Assembly: GCF_031180885.1 (NCBI RefSeq)
Contig: NZ_JAPSLK010000013.1
Span: forward strand, 62,001 to 126,000
Direction: 5' to 3'
DNA from: Saccharothrix sp.
GTDB lineage: Bacteria; Actinomycetota; Actinomycetes; Mycobacteriales; Pseudonocardiaceae
DNA length: 64,000 bases
The translations under genes were made by a program, and so were the position numbers. The notes beneath the pieces were generated by a model that saw only the letters and a program-made list of their open reading frames with translations, did not search any database and was not told the DNA's origin. Below are positions 34,953 to 43,602 of the stretch, in pieces. Within the stretch, counting starts at the first letter, position 1, and every line of letters begins with the position of its first letter.

Positions 34953-36175
34953 GGCTGGTCCTCGTCGGTACTGGTGCGGGTCACCGCGTAGCGGGCGGCG
35001 GCGGGACGGGCGCGCACGACCCCGTCGTCCACTCGGACGAGTTGGAACGCTCGGAGCACGTCCAGGGCGTCGGCGACCAGCCGCACGGCTCCCTCCTCGC
35101 CCCGGTAACCCTTGGCCCACTTCGGGAAGCGGCTCAGCAGCGCGTCGGCCTCGGCGTGCAGTTGTTCGACCGCCACCGGTCCGGGCGCGGCGGTGAGCGG
35201 GTCGAGCAGCAGCAGGGCGGCGACCTTGGCGGTGCCGGAGTCGTCGGGGAACCGGGTGTCGGTGGCCAGGCCGTCCGGGTCGACCAGCATGACGCCCTCG
35301 GCGCGTTCCTCCACCAGGAACCCGGCCTGCTCCGCGGCCCGGCGCAGGAGCTGCCCGCCGGTCGGCGAGGAGAGGTAGGCCCGCTCCGCGGGGGTGAGTT
35401 CGTCGCGGTGCACGACCGGGTCGTCGACCAGCTTGCGGAACACCGAGTGCCGCAGCCGCAGGTTGCGCTGCACCTCCGACACCGGCTCGTCGGCGTCGCC
35501 GTAGCGCCGTTCGCGGGACAGCCCGGTCAGCAGGTCCGGGAAGCGCAGCGGGACCTCCTCGGCCGGCACCGCCACCTGCGAGGCGCCGACCGGGGCCGCG
35601 AGCAGGCGCATGACCAGCGTCGCGTCCACCCGGTAGAGGACCTTCGCCGCCACCGAGTCCACAAAGGACTCGGTGGCGCCGTCCACCACCTCGACCGCGC
35701 CGACGGATTCCAGCAGGCGCAGCGCGTCGACGAACGCCATCCGCTCGGCCCGGCTGGAGGTGTCGAACGCCGGCAGCGCCAGGTCCGCGGCCGACGCCTG
35801 GACGACCCGGTCGGCCAGCAGCCCGATCGTGGTCACCGCGACACCCAGGAGTTCGGCGGCCACCACGCACAGCAGGGTGTAGCGGCGGCGGTCGAACGGG
35901 GCCCGGCCCGTGCGGTGCCGACGCGCCGGCCGGGTGGCGTCGCCGGCCACCCGGACCTTCGCCAGCCGCGCGTACCCCAGGCGCGGCTCGACCACCAGCG
36001 ACCACCCGCAGTAGTAGTCGAACCACTTCGCCACCGGCTCGCGCCGCCGGCGGACCAGGTCGAAGGCCTCCGCCGACACCCCGGCGCTGATCAGCGGCGT
36101 CGCCAGCAGCAGGCGGATCGCCCGCGCGACCTCGTCGCGCTCCGCGATCACCAACTGGTTCGCCATGTTGCTCAC
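34949..36175 (-). CDS. jetB: JetB: kleisin-partner subunit of type II Wadjet (DUF2398/TIGR02678)
   Basis: A 408-residue protein. GTG 36175 overlaps the JetA stop (GTGA); an ATG lies three codons later. Recognisable DUF2398 features are the N-terminal segment ERDEVARAIRLLLATPLISA, the RREPVAKWFDYYCGW region and the central RRYTLLCVVAAELLG. Predicted winged-helix elements fit the KITE (MukE-like) role, binding the kleisin JetA and the JetC heads. It overlaps genes on both sides by 4 bases, so JetA, JetB and JetC should be made in a coupled ratio. Length matches the family. Confidence 0.92.
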   Translation of the reverse strand: MSNMANQLVIAERDEVARAIRLLLATPLISAGVSAEAFDLVRRRREPVAKWFDYYCGWSLVVEPRLGYARLAKVRVAGDATRPARRHRTGRAPFDRRRYTLLCVVAAELLGVAVTTIGLLADRVVQASAADLALPAFDTSSRAERMAFVDALRLLESVGAVEVVDGATESFVDSVAAKVLYRVDATLVMRLLAAPVGASQVAVPAEEVPLRFPDLLTGLSRERRYGDADEPVSEVQRNLRLRHSVFRKLVDDPVVHRDELTPAERAYLSSPTGGQLLRRAAEQAGFLVEERAEGVMLVDPDGLATDTRFPDDSGTAKVAALLLLDPLTAAPGPVAVEQLHAEADALLSRFPKWAKGYRGEEGAVRLVADALDVLRAFQLVRVDDGVVRARPAAARYAVTRTSTDEDQP

Positions 36176-37734
36176 CCGGTCGCCTCCCCCGGCCGCCGAG
36201 CCGCGCGACCGCCGGGCGCGCGGATCTCGACGTCGTAGTCCGGGCCGGTGAACACCCCGCGCGGCGTCCGGATCACGGCCGGCGCGCGGTGGGCGCCGGG
36301 TGGGCGCAGCAGGATCTCCACCCGCCCGTCACCCGTGGTGGCCCGGCGGGCGCCGTGCGGGTCCGGTGCGGCGGCCAACGCCCGTCCGAGCAGGTCCAGC
36401 AGCCGTTCGAGCACCTCGTGGTCCAGCCGCCCGAACCCGGACAGCCGGATGCCGCCGCCGGTGTCCAACCGGTCCCAGGCGTCCTTCAGGGCGGCCCGTT
36501 CCTCCCGGGCCCGCCGCGCCCGTTCCGCCTTGACCGCGGCCACGTCGCGCACCCGCCCGGTGCGGCTGAACCGCTCGGTCCGCCCGGCGCTGCGCAGCAG
36601 GGCCGACACCTCGACCGGCGGCGCGTCGGCCCAGCGGGCGGTCGAGGCGACCAGTTCCGGGTCGGGGTGCCCGAGGTGCGCGTGCCGGGCCGAGCCGAGA
36701 CCGAACGCGGTCGACCACAGCAGGTGGAGGTCGTCGTCCGACGGTGCGGCGGCGAACCAGCGCGCCAGCTCGCGGAAGTCGGCCGCCGCGCTGGTGGACC
36801 TGCGCCGCGACTCGCTGATCCGGTCGAGCACCTGCAACAACGCGATGATCGCGCGCCGGGCGACCACGAACAGCTGCTGCACCCGCGGCGGGCCGCCGTC
36901 CACCGGCAGGAACCACGCGCGCAACCCCTCCCACCGGGCTTGGCGCAGTTGCGACCACGCGATGTGGGCGTCCTCGCCGGCGGTGGGCGGGAGTTCGGCG
37001 CCGACCAGCGCCCGGTGGTGCAGGAGGGCGACCCCGTGGCCCTCGACCCGCTCGATCCGGTCGGCGATCGCCCGCGACCGCTGCTCCAGGTTCGTGGTGA
37101 ACTCCTGGAGGTAGGCCACGGTCGCCGCCTTGACCTCCCGGAACGTGTCCTGGTCCGCGCCCTCGGCGCGCAGCAGGCGTTGCAGTTCCCCGTTGAACTG
37201 CTTGGTGTTGCCCCGCAACGCCTCCAGGTGCCCCTCCAGCTCGACCAGCGTGCTGAAGACGCGGCGGTCGGGCACCGCGGGATCACCCAGCAGCACGGCC
37301 AACTCGCCGAGCCGGTCGGCGATCGCGTCCAGCACGGCCGTCTGGAGCGCGCCCGTCGAGGCCAGCACGCCCATCGCGTGCACCACCCCGGCCAGCGCCG
37401 CTTCACCGCGCCTGGTCAGCGAGTACTGGAGGTTGCGCCGCTCGTACTCGTCGGCGGTCCGGTAGTTCTCGGCGTGGTTCTGGGTGACGTCGAGCAGCCG
37501 CCAGTCCCGCAGGCTGCCCAGCGCCTCGGTGAGGTCCTTGTCCTCCAGCGGGTCCAGCCAGCCGATCGAGCGGAGCCGCGCGCGGACGTCGTCGAGACCG
37601 AGGGCGGTTTCGAGCCGTTCGTTGGCCTCGCCGAAGGCGTGCAGGATCGCCACGTACAGCTCGGCTCGCTCGCCGCTGGTGAACCGGAACATCTCCGGCG
37701 GCACGCGCATGGCCTCCAAGGGCACTCCTCCCAC
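36172..37734 (-). CDS. jetA: JetA: kleisin-like subunit of type II Wadjet (DUF2397/TIGR02677)
   Basis: Up to 520 residues. The start is uncertain: GTG 37734, GTG 37725, TTG 37719 and ATG 37710 are all in frame. Conserved sequence starts at ATG 37710 (MRVPPEMFRFTSGERAELYV), which makes the shorter form attractive. The DUF2397 hallmarks are that segment, LHAFGEANERLETAL, and the central QNHAENYRTADEYERRNLQY. It is largely helical, as expected of a kleisin that bridges JetC heads. A basic C-terminal stretch follows an Arg-rich coiled region near 390-420. It begins 12 bases after jetD and overlaps jetB by 4 bases. Confidence 0.92.
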   Translation of the reverse strand: MGGVPLEAMRVPPEMFRFTSGERAELYVAILHAFGEANERLETALGLDDVRARLRSIGWLDPLEDKDLTEALGSLRDWRLLDVTQNHAENYRTADEYERRNLQYSLTRRGEAALAGVVHAMGVLASTGALQTAVLDAIADRLGELAVLLGDPAVPDRRVFSTLVELEGHLEALRGNTKQFNGELQRLLRAEGADQDTFREVKAATVAYLQEFTTNLEQRSRAIADRIERVEGHGVALLHHRALVGAELPPTAGEDAHIAWSQLRQARWEGLRAWFLPVDGGPPRVQQLFVVARRAIIALLQVLDRISESRRRSTSAAADFRELARWFAAAPSDDDLHLLWSTAFGLGSARHAHLGHPDPELVASTARWADAPPVEVSALLRSAGRTERFSRTGRVRDVAAVKAERARRAREERAALKDAWDRLDTGGGIRLSGFGRLDHEVLERLLDLLGRALAAAPDPHGARRATTGDGRVEILLRPPGAHRAPAVIRTPRGVFTGPDYDVEIRAPGGRAARRPGEATG

Positions 37735-37746
37735 CGGTCGAGCACG

Positions 37747-38967
37747 CTACGGCAGACCGCCGCCCGCCGGTCCGCAATATTCGAGTTCGTCCAGCAGCCG
37801 CGCGGTGACCCGTTCCTCCGGGACCGCCAGGCCGTGGGCGCGCATCGCGTCCGCCAGCCCGCCGTCCCAGGGGGCGTCGGTGACCCGGCCCACGGGGGTG
37901 CCGCCGCCGAGTGCGCCCAGGTAGTCGTCGGCGGCCATGCGCCACGGCGTGGCGCCCGTGCGGGCCATGACGTGCGCCGCGATCCGAACGCCTTCGCCGT
38001 CGAAGTCCCCGTGGTAGTGCAGCGCCGTCCCGGCCTCGGACAGCCCACGCAGCAGCGCGATCACCGCGCTGTTGGGCCAGCCCGACGTGCACACCACCGG
38101 CGGGCACGACGCACCGAACCGGGCGACCGCCACCGCGAGCACGCTCGGGTTCTCGAACACCCACACGTCCGCCGGCGCCCCGGTGAACGAGGTGGCCCGG
38201 ACCTGCGCCAACGTCAGGGCCGCGACCAGCCCGGAGTCGGTGCACAAGGCCAGCACCCGACCGCCCGCACCGCCCAACCGCAGGCCGGCCGACAGCACGA
38301 CCGACGACAACTCGTCCTCGACCACCCCGGCGCGTTCCCACAGCGCCCGCCGCTGCTGGGCGTCCCCGGGCGGGTCCTCGCCGTGGACCACCGCCAGCGC
38401 GCGCAGCACCAGCCCCGCGGCCCGCGTGCCGTCGTCCAGGGCGTGCGGATCGCCGAGGACGTCCTCCGCGAGCACCGGCAGCGGCACACCCGCCGCGGGC
38501 AGCCGCGCGAACACCCGCAACGCCCGGTCCAGTTCCTCCCGGGTCCGCGTTACCGAGCCACCCACCAGCCCGGCCCGCCGAACGGCCTCCGCCCATTCCC
38601 GCAACGCCGGTTGGCCGCTCACCACGTGATGCCCGTCCAGCCACGCCCACAGCCCGGCCCGCGCGTCGGCGTCGAGCGCGCGCCGCCCGGCCCGGTCGTC
38701 CAGCGGCCCGAGCAGCGCCACGACGACCTCACGCAGCCCCATGCCCATGGACGCCACGAGCAACTCGTCGAGCGCGGCCACCGACACCGTCGCATGGGCG
38801 CCCGGCAGCCGTTCGGTCCCCAACAGGTCGGCCACCGCCGACCGCTGCGCGTCGTCCAGCGGTCCGACCCGCACCCGACTGACCTGCCGGCCAGAGGACA
38901 AGCGGTCGTGCACGGCCCGCCACAACGGCCGCAGGGCGGCGGAGTCGAGCAATTCCAACGAACGCAC
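37747..38967 (-). CDS. jetD: JetD: Toprim-type nuclease subunit of type II Wadjet (DUF2399/TIGR02679)
   Basis: A 406-residue protein from GTG 38967. The C-terminal DUF2399 region contains FENPSVLAVAVARFG, then VVCTSGWPNSAVIALLRGL and YHGDFDGEGVRIA. Its acidic residues form the metal site of the Toprim-like fold related to topoisomerase VI-A. JetD is the nuclease that cleaves plasmid DNA loaded by JetABC. Here jetD is the first gene of the operon, whereas the usual type II order places it last (A-B-C-D). It starts 50 bases after the NUDIX regulator gene on the same strand, which may be co-transcribed with it. Confidence 0.92.
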   Translation of the reverse strand: MRSLELLDSAALRPLWRAVHDRLSSGRQVSRVRVGPLDDAQRSAVADLLGTERLPGAHATVSVAALDELLVASMGMGLREVVVALLGPLDDRAGRRALDADARAGLWAWLDGHHVVSGQPALREWAEAVRRAGLVGGSVTRTREELDRALRVFARLPAAGVPLPVLAEDVLGDPHALDDGTRAAGLVLRALAVVHGEDPPGDAQQRRALWERAGVVEDELSSVVLSAGLRLGGAGGRVLALCTDSGLVAALTLAQVRATSFTGAPADVWVFENPSVLAVAVARFGASCPPVVCTSGWPNSAVIALLRGLSEAGTALHYHGDFDGEGVRIAAHVMARTGATPWRMAADDYLGALGGGTPVGRVTDAPWDGGLADAMRAHGLAVPEERVTARLLDELEYCGPAGGGLP

Positions 38968-39017
38968 GCCCCCACCCTGCCAAAGTGCTCGTCGTGATCA
39001 GCGCAAGGCCGCGCCGA

Positions 39018-39719
39018 TCAGTTCCCGCCGCCGCGCAGGATCGCCGGGTGCAGGACCTCGGCGCTTCCCCGCCGGAACAGCGCCGCCGGCCTGCCGCCGT
39101 GCTTGGTGGTGTGCTCCCCCGTGGGCACCAGGAAGTCCGCCACGCCCCTGACCTTGCGGTGGAAGTTGCGGGGGTCGAGGGTTTCACCCCACACGATCTC
39201 GTAGACCCGCCGCAGGTCCGCGACGGTGAAGTGGGTGGGGCAGAACGCGGTCGCCAGGGTCGTGTACTCCAGGCGGCGACGCGCCCGTTCGACGCCGTCG
39301 GCCAGGATCCGCGAGTGGTCGAAGGCCAGTCGACGACGGCCGAGCTTCGCGACCGGGGTCCACTGCGCCGACCGGGCGTCTCCGCCGGCGGCCGGTTCGG
39401 GGAGATCCGGCACGATCGCGAGGTACGCGACCGTGAGCACGCGCCGGCGGGGGTCGCGGTCCGGGACGCCGTAGGCGCCCAACTGCTCAAGGTGCAGCCT
39501 GGCCGCGTCGAGCCCGGTCTCCTCGGTGAGTTCACGGGCGGCAGCGGTGTCGATGTCCTCTTGCTCGGACGACAGGAAGCCGCCGGGTAGCGCGAGCCTG
39601 CCCCGGTACGGCTCGATCCCCCGTTCCACGAGCAGGACCTGCAACGCCTCCGACCGCACGGTGAGCACGACGAGATCGACCGCCACCGCGATCGTCGGGA
39701 TCTGCCAACCCTCGTTCAC
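39018..39719 (-). CDS. NUDIX hydrolase with NrtR-type winged-helix C-terminus
   Basis: A 233-residue protein from GTG 39719. Residues 10-145 form a NUDIX domain with the Nudix box GGFLSSEQEDIDTAAARELTEETGL at about 47-71; the catalytic REL-TEE-G core is intact. The C-terminal ~80 residues (FCPTHFTVADLRRVYEIVWGETLDPRNFHRKVRG) match the winged-helix DNA-binding domain of NrtR, the ADP-ribose-responsive repressor of NAD genes. A 21-bp palindrome lies 15 bases upstream of the start, consistent with autoregulation. No NAD biosynthesis gene is adjacent. It precedes the Wadjet operon on the same strand, so it could link defence expression to NAD/ADP-ribose status; that is inference. Confidence 0.88.
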   Translation of the reverse strand: MNEGWQIPTIAVAVDLVVLTVRSEALQVLLVERGIEPYRGRLALPGGFLSSEQEDIDTAAARELTEETGLDAARLHLEQLGAYGVPDRDPRRRVLTVAYLAIVPDLPEPAAGGDARSAQWTPVAKLGRRRLAFDHSRILADGVERARRRLEYTTLATAFCPTHFTVADLRRVYEIVWGETLDPRNFHRKVRGVADFLVPTGEHTTKHGGRPAALFRRGSAEVLHPAILRGGGN

Positions 39720-39733
39720 CGGGCCAGCTTACC

Positions 39734-39754
39734 GTTGTGTGTCAGTTGCACAAC
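39734..39754. promoter_or_regulatory. 21-bp palindrome, candidate NrtR operator
   Basis: GTTGTG-N9-CACAAC is perfect in both arms and lies 15 bases upstream of the NUDIX/NrtR-type start codon, on the expected promoter side. NrtR operators in other lineages are palindromes of about 21 bp. Autoregulation is likely, but the assignment rests on symmetry and position. Confidence 0.5.
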
Positions 39755-39888
39755 AAGTGACCTCGTCCTGAAACAGCCACTTCACCTGCACCGAATGCTA
39801 GACAAGAGATCACTTCTAGATGTGTCACATTGACGAGAAGTCCCGCTCGGCTCTACGGTCAGCCCGCCGACGAAGGAACGGAGTGGCC

Positions 39889-40851
39889 ATGCTCGTGATC
39901 CTCACCGCGCTGGACATCGAAGGCGCCGCCGTCCGCAAGCACCTCACGAACCTGCGCCCGCACCACCACGGCGCCGGCACGGTCTTCGAAGTGGGCACCC
40001 TCGCCACCCGGCCGAGCGCCGAGGTCGCGCTGGCGGTGATCGGCATGGGCACGGTCAACGCGGCGGCGATCACCGAACGCGCGATCGCCGAGTTCCGCCC
40101 GTCGGCCGTGCTGTTCGTCGGCATCGCGGGTGGCCTGCGGGAATGGATCGCCCTCGGGGACGTCGTCGTCGCCACCCGGGTCTACGCCTACCACGGCGGC
40201 CGGATCGACGGGGACGAGTTCCTGGCCAGACCACAGGCGTGGGACACCTCGCACCGACTCGTCCAACTCGCCAAGCACGTCAACCGCGCGAAAGCCTGGC
40301 CGGGCGCGGCCGAGACCGCGGCGGCGGTGCACTTCGAGCCGATCGCGGCGGGCGAGGTCGTGCTCAACTCGACCACCGCTCCCGAACGCGATCGCCTGCG
40401 GTCGCACTACAACGACGCGGTCGCCGTGGAGATGGAGAGTTCCGGCGTCGCCCTCGCCGGTCACCTGCACGAGTCCACGCCCACCATCGCCATCCGCGGC
40501 ATCAGCGACCACGCCGACGGCAACAAGCACCAGGTCGACTCGGGCGGCTGGCAGGACACGGCGGTGCGCAACGCCGCCGCCTTCGCCGCGGGCTTGGCCG
40601 AGGCGATCGACCGCACCGTCGACCACACCGTCGGCCGGGCCGAGAAAGCCGCGAACCCACCGACTCCCGGCGTGCGGACCACCTCGGTCACGGGCGGGAA
40701 CGCCGTCGGCGACATCACCTCGACCGGCCCGGTGACCGTCGACCAGAAGGTCACGAGCCATGCGCGGCACCACCCGATCCGCGTCGTACTCCTGGCGATC
40801 GCCTTGATCGCGGCGCTGGCGCTGATCGGCTGGGCCGCGTCCCTCTACTGA
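39889..40851 (+). CDS. Nucleoside phosphorylase/MTA-SAH nucleosidase-like protein with C-terminal membrane anchor
   Basis: 320 residues. ATG 39889 is chosen because GGAG lies 5 bases upstream. Residues 1-235 form a PNP_UDP_1 fold: LVILTALDIEGAAVR at the start, FVGIAGGLREWIALGDVVVA (phosphate/nucleoside site) and AVAVEMESSGVA with the ribose-binding Glu. ISDHAD supplies the catalytic Asp of nucleosidases. After a Pro-rich linker comes GGNAVGDITSTGPVTVDQKV (about 269-288) and one membrane helix to the C-terminus, so the enzyme part should face the cytoplasm. The next gene product carries a near-copy of this motif plus helix. PNP domains are known effectors in bacterial NTPase-linked conflict systems, which would deplete nucleosides or NAD-like substrates. 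Housekeeping nucleosidases lack such an anchor. Confidence 0.87.
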   Translation: MLVILTALDIEGAAVRKHLTNLRPHHHGAGTVFEVGTLATRPSAEVALAVIGMGTVNAAAITERAIAEFRPSAVLFVGIAGGLREWIALGDVVVATRVYAYHGGRIDGDEFLARPQAWDTSHRLVQLAKHVNRAKAWPGAAETAAAVHFEPIAAGEVVLNSTTAPERDRLRSHYNDAVAVEMESSGVALAGHLHESTPTIAIRGISDHADGNKHQVDSGGWQDTAVRNAAAFAAGLAEAIDRTVDHTVGRAEKAANPPTPGVRTTSVTGGNAVGDITSTGPVTVDQKVTSHARHHPIRVVLLAIALIAALALIGWAASLY

Positions 40852-40876
40852 ACCGCAGCTGTCGACGAACCGAGGA

Positions 40877-42364
40877 ATGGACGAGCACATGGGCATGGAG
40901 ACGGTTGTCGCCTTCATCGTGGAATGGGCGGCGCGGCGGGTCGCCGATCGCGCGTTGGACGCGGCGGTAGACCGCATATGGGCCCTGATCGGCGCCAAGT
41001 TGGGCACGCACCCGGCGATCGTCCGGTTCCGGGACGCCGCGCTGCGGACCGGCCACGTGCCGCCGGACGTCGGTGCGGGAGCCGTGGAAGCGCTCCGGCG
41101 GGCCGAGGAGCACGACCGGGTGTTCGGGCGGGAGTTGGAGGCCGCGGTCCAAGCCGCCATGGCCGTGCGGGCCCGCGCGGAGCGTGCGCCTTCGACCACC
41201 GAGGTCGTGGGCGGGAACGTCATCGGCGACGTCATCGCCTCCGGACCGGTCAACATCAGGCAACGCGTGGTCAACTACGCCGAGCGGCACCCCGCGCGGT
41301 TCGTCGCCTTGGCGGTGGTCGCCGTGCTCGTCCTCGGTTCGGCGACGTACGGCGGTGTTCAGCTCCTGGGCGGTGTGGTGGGTCAGGGGACGGGCCAGAC
41401 GATCGCCGGACGCCCGCAACCCTCCGGCGGTGCGTCGCCCGCTTCGTCGAACCCGCGCGTCGAGTCGACGTTCTCGGTCCGGGGTTCGCCGACGGCGATG
41501 GCGTTCAGCCCGGCTGGCGACACCCTGGCCGTGGGCGTCTACACGGGAGGCGCGGCCAACGCCCAGGCGGTGACGATCCGCAGTCGGCGGTCCGGTGAGG
41601 TCGTCGGGACGGTGAACGCCGCCAGTGGCGGGTCCTGGCTGTCGTTCAGCCCGGACGGCACGGCCCTCGCGGTCAGCGGCAGCCTGGGACAGGCGGCGTT
41701 GTGGGCGACCACCGGGACGCGGGACGTCCCCACCGTGCAACTGCTCAACGACTCCGGGGTGGGCGCGGTGCCCAGTGCGTTCGTCCCCAAGGCCGCCGAA
41801 GTCGCCACGATGCTCCGCAGGACCGACTCGTGCGTGGTGCAGTTCTGGGATTCGCCGTCCGGTGCCCCGAAGGCGAAGCTGGAGCTGGGTGCGGACAGCT
41901 GCGGGGGCATGGCGTTCGACCCGGCCGGCGCGCTCTTCGCGACCTACGACCTCGGCGCGCTGAAGCTGTGGGACCGGACGACCGGCCGGAACACCGTGAG
42001 CGTCACCGCGGAGGACTACGTCAACGCCGCGGCGTTCAGTCCGACCGGCCAGTTCCTGGCCACCGCCAACGGGGACAACGTGAGCCTGTGGGACCCCCGC
42101 ACGGGCCAGGTGGTGTTCACCCTCAAAGGCCACACCGACATCGTGAACGCCGTCGCGTTCCGCCCCGACGGGAACGTCCTCGTCACCGGCAGCAAGGACG
42201 GGACCGCTCGGGTGTGGGACCTGACCACCAGGAAGGAAACGGCCCAACTCCCGGGGCACGGCTCGGACGACGGGGTCACCGCGCTCGCCTTCGACCCGAC
42301 CGGGCAGGTCCTCGCCTCCGGGGACGGCGAAGGCAAGATCCGCCTCTGGACGGACCTCTCCTGA
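40877..42364 (+). CDS. WD40-repeat protein with N-terminal helical domain and membrane helix
   Basis: A 495-residue protein. ATG 40877 is close to GAGG; ATG 40889 or 40895 are alternatives. Residues 1-105 are helical (VVAFIVEWAARRVADRALDA..), resembling small effector-associated adaptor domains. VGGNVIGDVIASGPVNIRQR (about 111-130) and a membrane helix (about 138-160) follow, the same arrangement as in the preceding nucleosidase protein. A Ser/Pro/Gly linker leads to about six WD40 blades (for example AFSPTGQFLATANGDNVSLWD and AFRPDGNVLVTGSKDGTARVWD). The WD40 propeller would lie on the other side of the membrane from the N-terminus, or both ends are cytoplasmic if the helix is re-entrant. 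The gap to the nucleosidase gene is 25 bases, so one transcript. Likely sensor or scaffold partner. Confidence 0.87.
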   Translation: MDEHMGMETVVAFIVEWAARRVADRALDAAVDRIWALIGAKLGTHPAIVRFRDAALRTGHVPPDVGAGAVEALRRAEEHDRVFGRELEAAVQAAMAVRARAERAPSTTEVVGGNVIGDVIASGPVNIRQRVVNYAERHPARFVALAVVAVLVLGSATYGGVQLLGGVVGQGTGQTIAGRPQPSGGASPASSNPRVESTFSVRGSPTAMAFSPAGDTLAVGVYTGGAANAQAVTIRSRRSGEVVGTVNAASGGSWLSFSPDGTALAVSGSLGQAALWATTGTRDVPTVQLLNDSGVGAVPSAFVPKAAEVATMLRRTDSCVVQFWDSPSGAPKAKLELGADSCGGMAFDPAGALFATYDLGALKLWDRTTGRNTVSVTAEDYVNAAAFSPTGQFLATANGDNVSLWDPRTGQVVFTLKGHTDIVNAVAFRPDGNVLVTGSKDGTARVWDLTTRKETAQLPGHGSDDGVTALAFDPTGQVLASGDGEGKIRLWTDLS

Positions 42365-42454
42365 AGGGTCCGACGACACCGGCAGCTTCGATCCGGCGTC
42401 GACCCGCGGTGGCACCCGGGTGGTGGCCGTGGGGTCGATCACCTCCGGCACGAC

Positions 42455-43378
42455 CTACGCCGGGCCTGGTCGACGCGGTCCCGGCCGGGGCCCGGCGGGC
42501 CTCCGGGACCATTCGGTCCACAATGGACGATAGCCGCAGCGGTGCCAGAACGGCGCCGACAGCGGGTTCATGGCGTAGTAGTGCAACAAGGTCACGCCGA
42601 CACCCGCGGCGTCCAGGGCGGCATGGGCGGTCGCCACGAGCGCGGCCCCGACGCCGCCGCCGCGGTTCTCCCCGCCCACGACGAGGCAGCCGACGTAGGC
42701 GACCGGTCCGGACGCCACGGACGTCGCGACCCAGCCCGCCCGTTCCGGCGGGGTCACCACGATCAGACCGGTGACCACGCCCGCCACCTCCGCCACCCAC
42801 GTCCACGACGAAGCGGACGCGAGGCTCGCGCCCAGTACCCGACGGGCGTTCGCCTCGGTCGCGGGTCGGGGCGCCCGGCCGCCGAACTGCCGGTTCCACC
42901 GCGCCAACTCCAACTGGAGACCGACCGCCACGTCCAGGTCGGCACCCCGCATCGCGCGCACGGTCACGCCCGCCGGCACGGGTGGTGACGGACGTCCGGC
43001 CGGTCGGGCCGCCATGATCAACCCCGGCACCAGCCCGCGGGACAGGAAGGTCGAGGTCAACGACGTGTCGCGACTGGGCCACGTGATCAGGGCCTCGGAG
43101 TCGCCGTCGCCCGCCGGGAGGTGCTCCTCCCACCGGTCCAGCAGCGCGGCCATCGCGGCGGCGGGATCCGGGCCCGCGACCCGGGCCTCCAGCACGTGCA
43201 CCTCGGCGGCCCGTTCGTCGGCCTCCGGGGAATCCGCGTCCAGCCGCCTCAGCCGGTACACCCCCGCGGCAGACGGCACGGCCAGCGCGAGTTCTCCCGC
43301 CGCCGGGCGCGGCAAGGGCGGTGCCGGCGGCAGCAGCGGATCCAGCCCCCGCAACCGTCGATCGTGTTCGTCCAACAC
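42455..43378 (-). CDS. GNAT-family N-acetyltransferase
   Basis: A 307-residue protein from GTG 43378. The C-terminal half (about 140-290) is a GNAT fold with the acetyl-CoA loop LVVGGENRGGGVGAALVATAH (motif A, R/Q-x-x-G-x-G/A variant) and late strand HYYAMNPLSAPFWHRCGYRPLW. The N-terminal ~135 residues form a second, degenerate GNAT-like half without the CoA loop, so this is a tandem architecture common in actinomycetes. The substrate is unknown. It converges on the WD40 gene with 90 bases between and stands alone, 224 bases from the next gene. Confidence 0.85.
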   Translation of the reverse strand: MLDEHDRRLRGLDPLLPPAPPLPRPAAGELALAVPSAAGVYRLRRLDADSPEADERAAEVHVLEARVAGPDPAAAMAALLDRWEEHLPAGDGDSEALITWPSRDTSLTSTFLSRGLVPGLIMAARPAGRPSPPVPAGVTVRAMRGADLDVAVGLQLELARWNRQFGGRAPRPATEANARRVLGASLASASSWTWVAEVAGVVTGLIVVTPPERAGWVATSVASGPVAYVGCLVVGGENRGGGVGAALVATAHAALDAAGVGVTLLHYYAMNPLSAPFWHRCGYRPLWTEWSRRPAGPRPGPRRPGPA

Positions 43379-43557
43379 CCGACCGCCTCCTCATCCCAGG
43401 GTCGGACAACCGGCGACGGCCGGCGCCCGGTCGTACAGTGTCCGAACGCCGGTTCCGCGGCTGTGAAACCCCGGATCGGCAGTCTGACGGTGGATCGGAA
43501 CCGGCAACCCCGTCCCCTGACAGACCACAGGGCTGATCCGGAGTGGGCACGCGAAGA

Positions 43558-43591
43558 CGGCGGGGGCCGACGCGAACGTCGACCCCCGCCG
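43558..43591 (-). terminator. Hairpin terminator after the GH95 gene
   Basis: A 15-bp stem with one mismatch and a CGAA tetraloop (arms 43558-43572 and 43577-43591) starts 11 bases beyond the GH95 stop. It is the strongest hairpin in the 224-base gap (43379-43602), which otherwise shows only the promoter side of the GNAT gene. Confidence 0.65.
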
Positions 43592-43602
43592 AGCCGTGTG
43601 CG

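Noticed and set aside
30354-34991. Very long + strand ORF (1545 codons) opposite jetC
   Set aside because: Antisense open frame over an SMC ATPase with intact Walker motifs; low-complexity product without domains.
30900-36026. Reading the jetC frame as a 1708-residue protein
   Set aside because: The frame is open upstream, but those codons overlap jetB. ATG 34952 overlaps the jetB stop in the usual coupled way and begins the conserved sequence.
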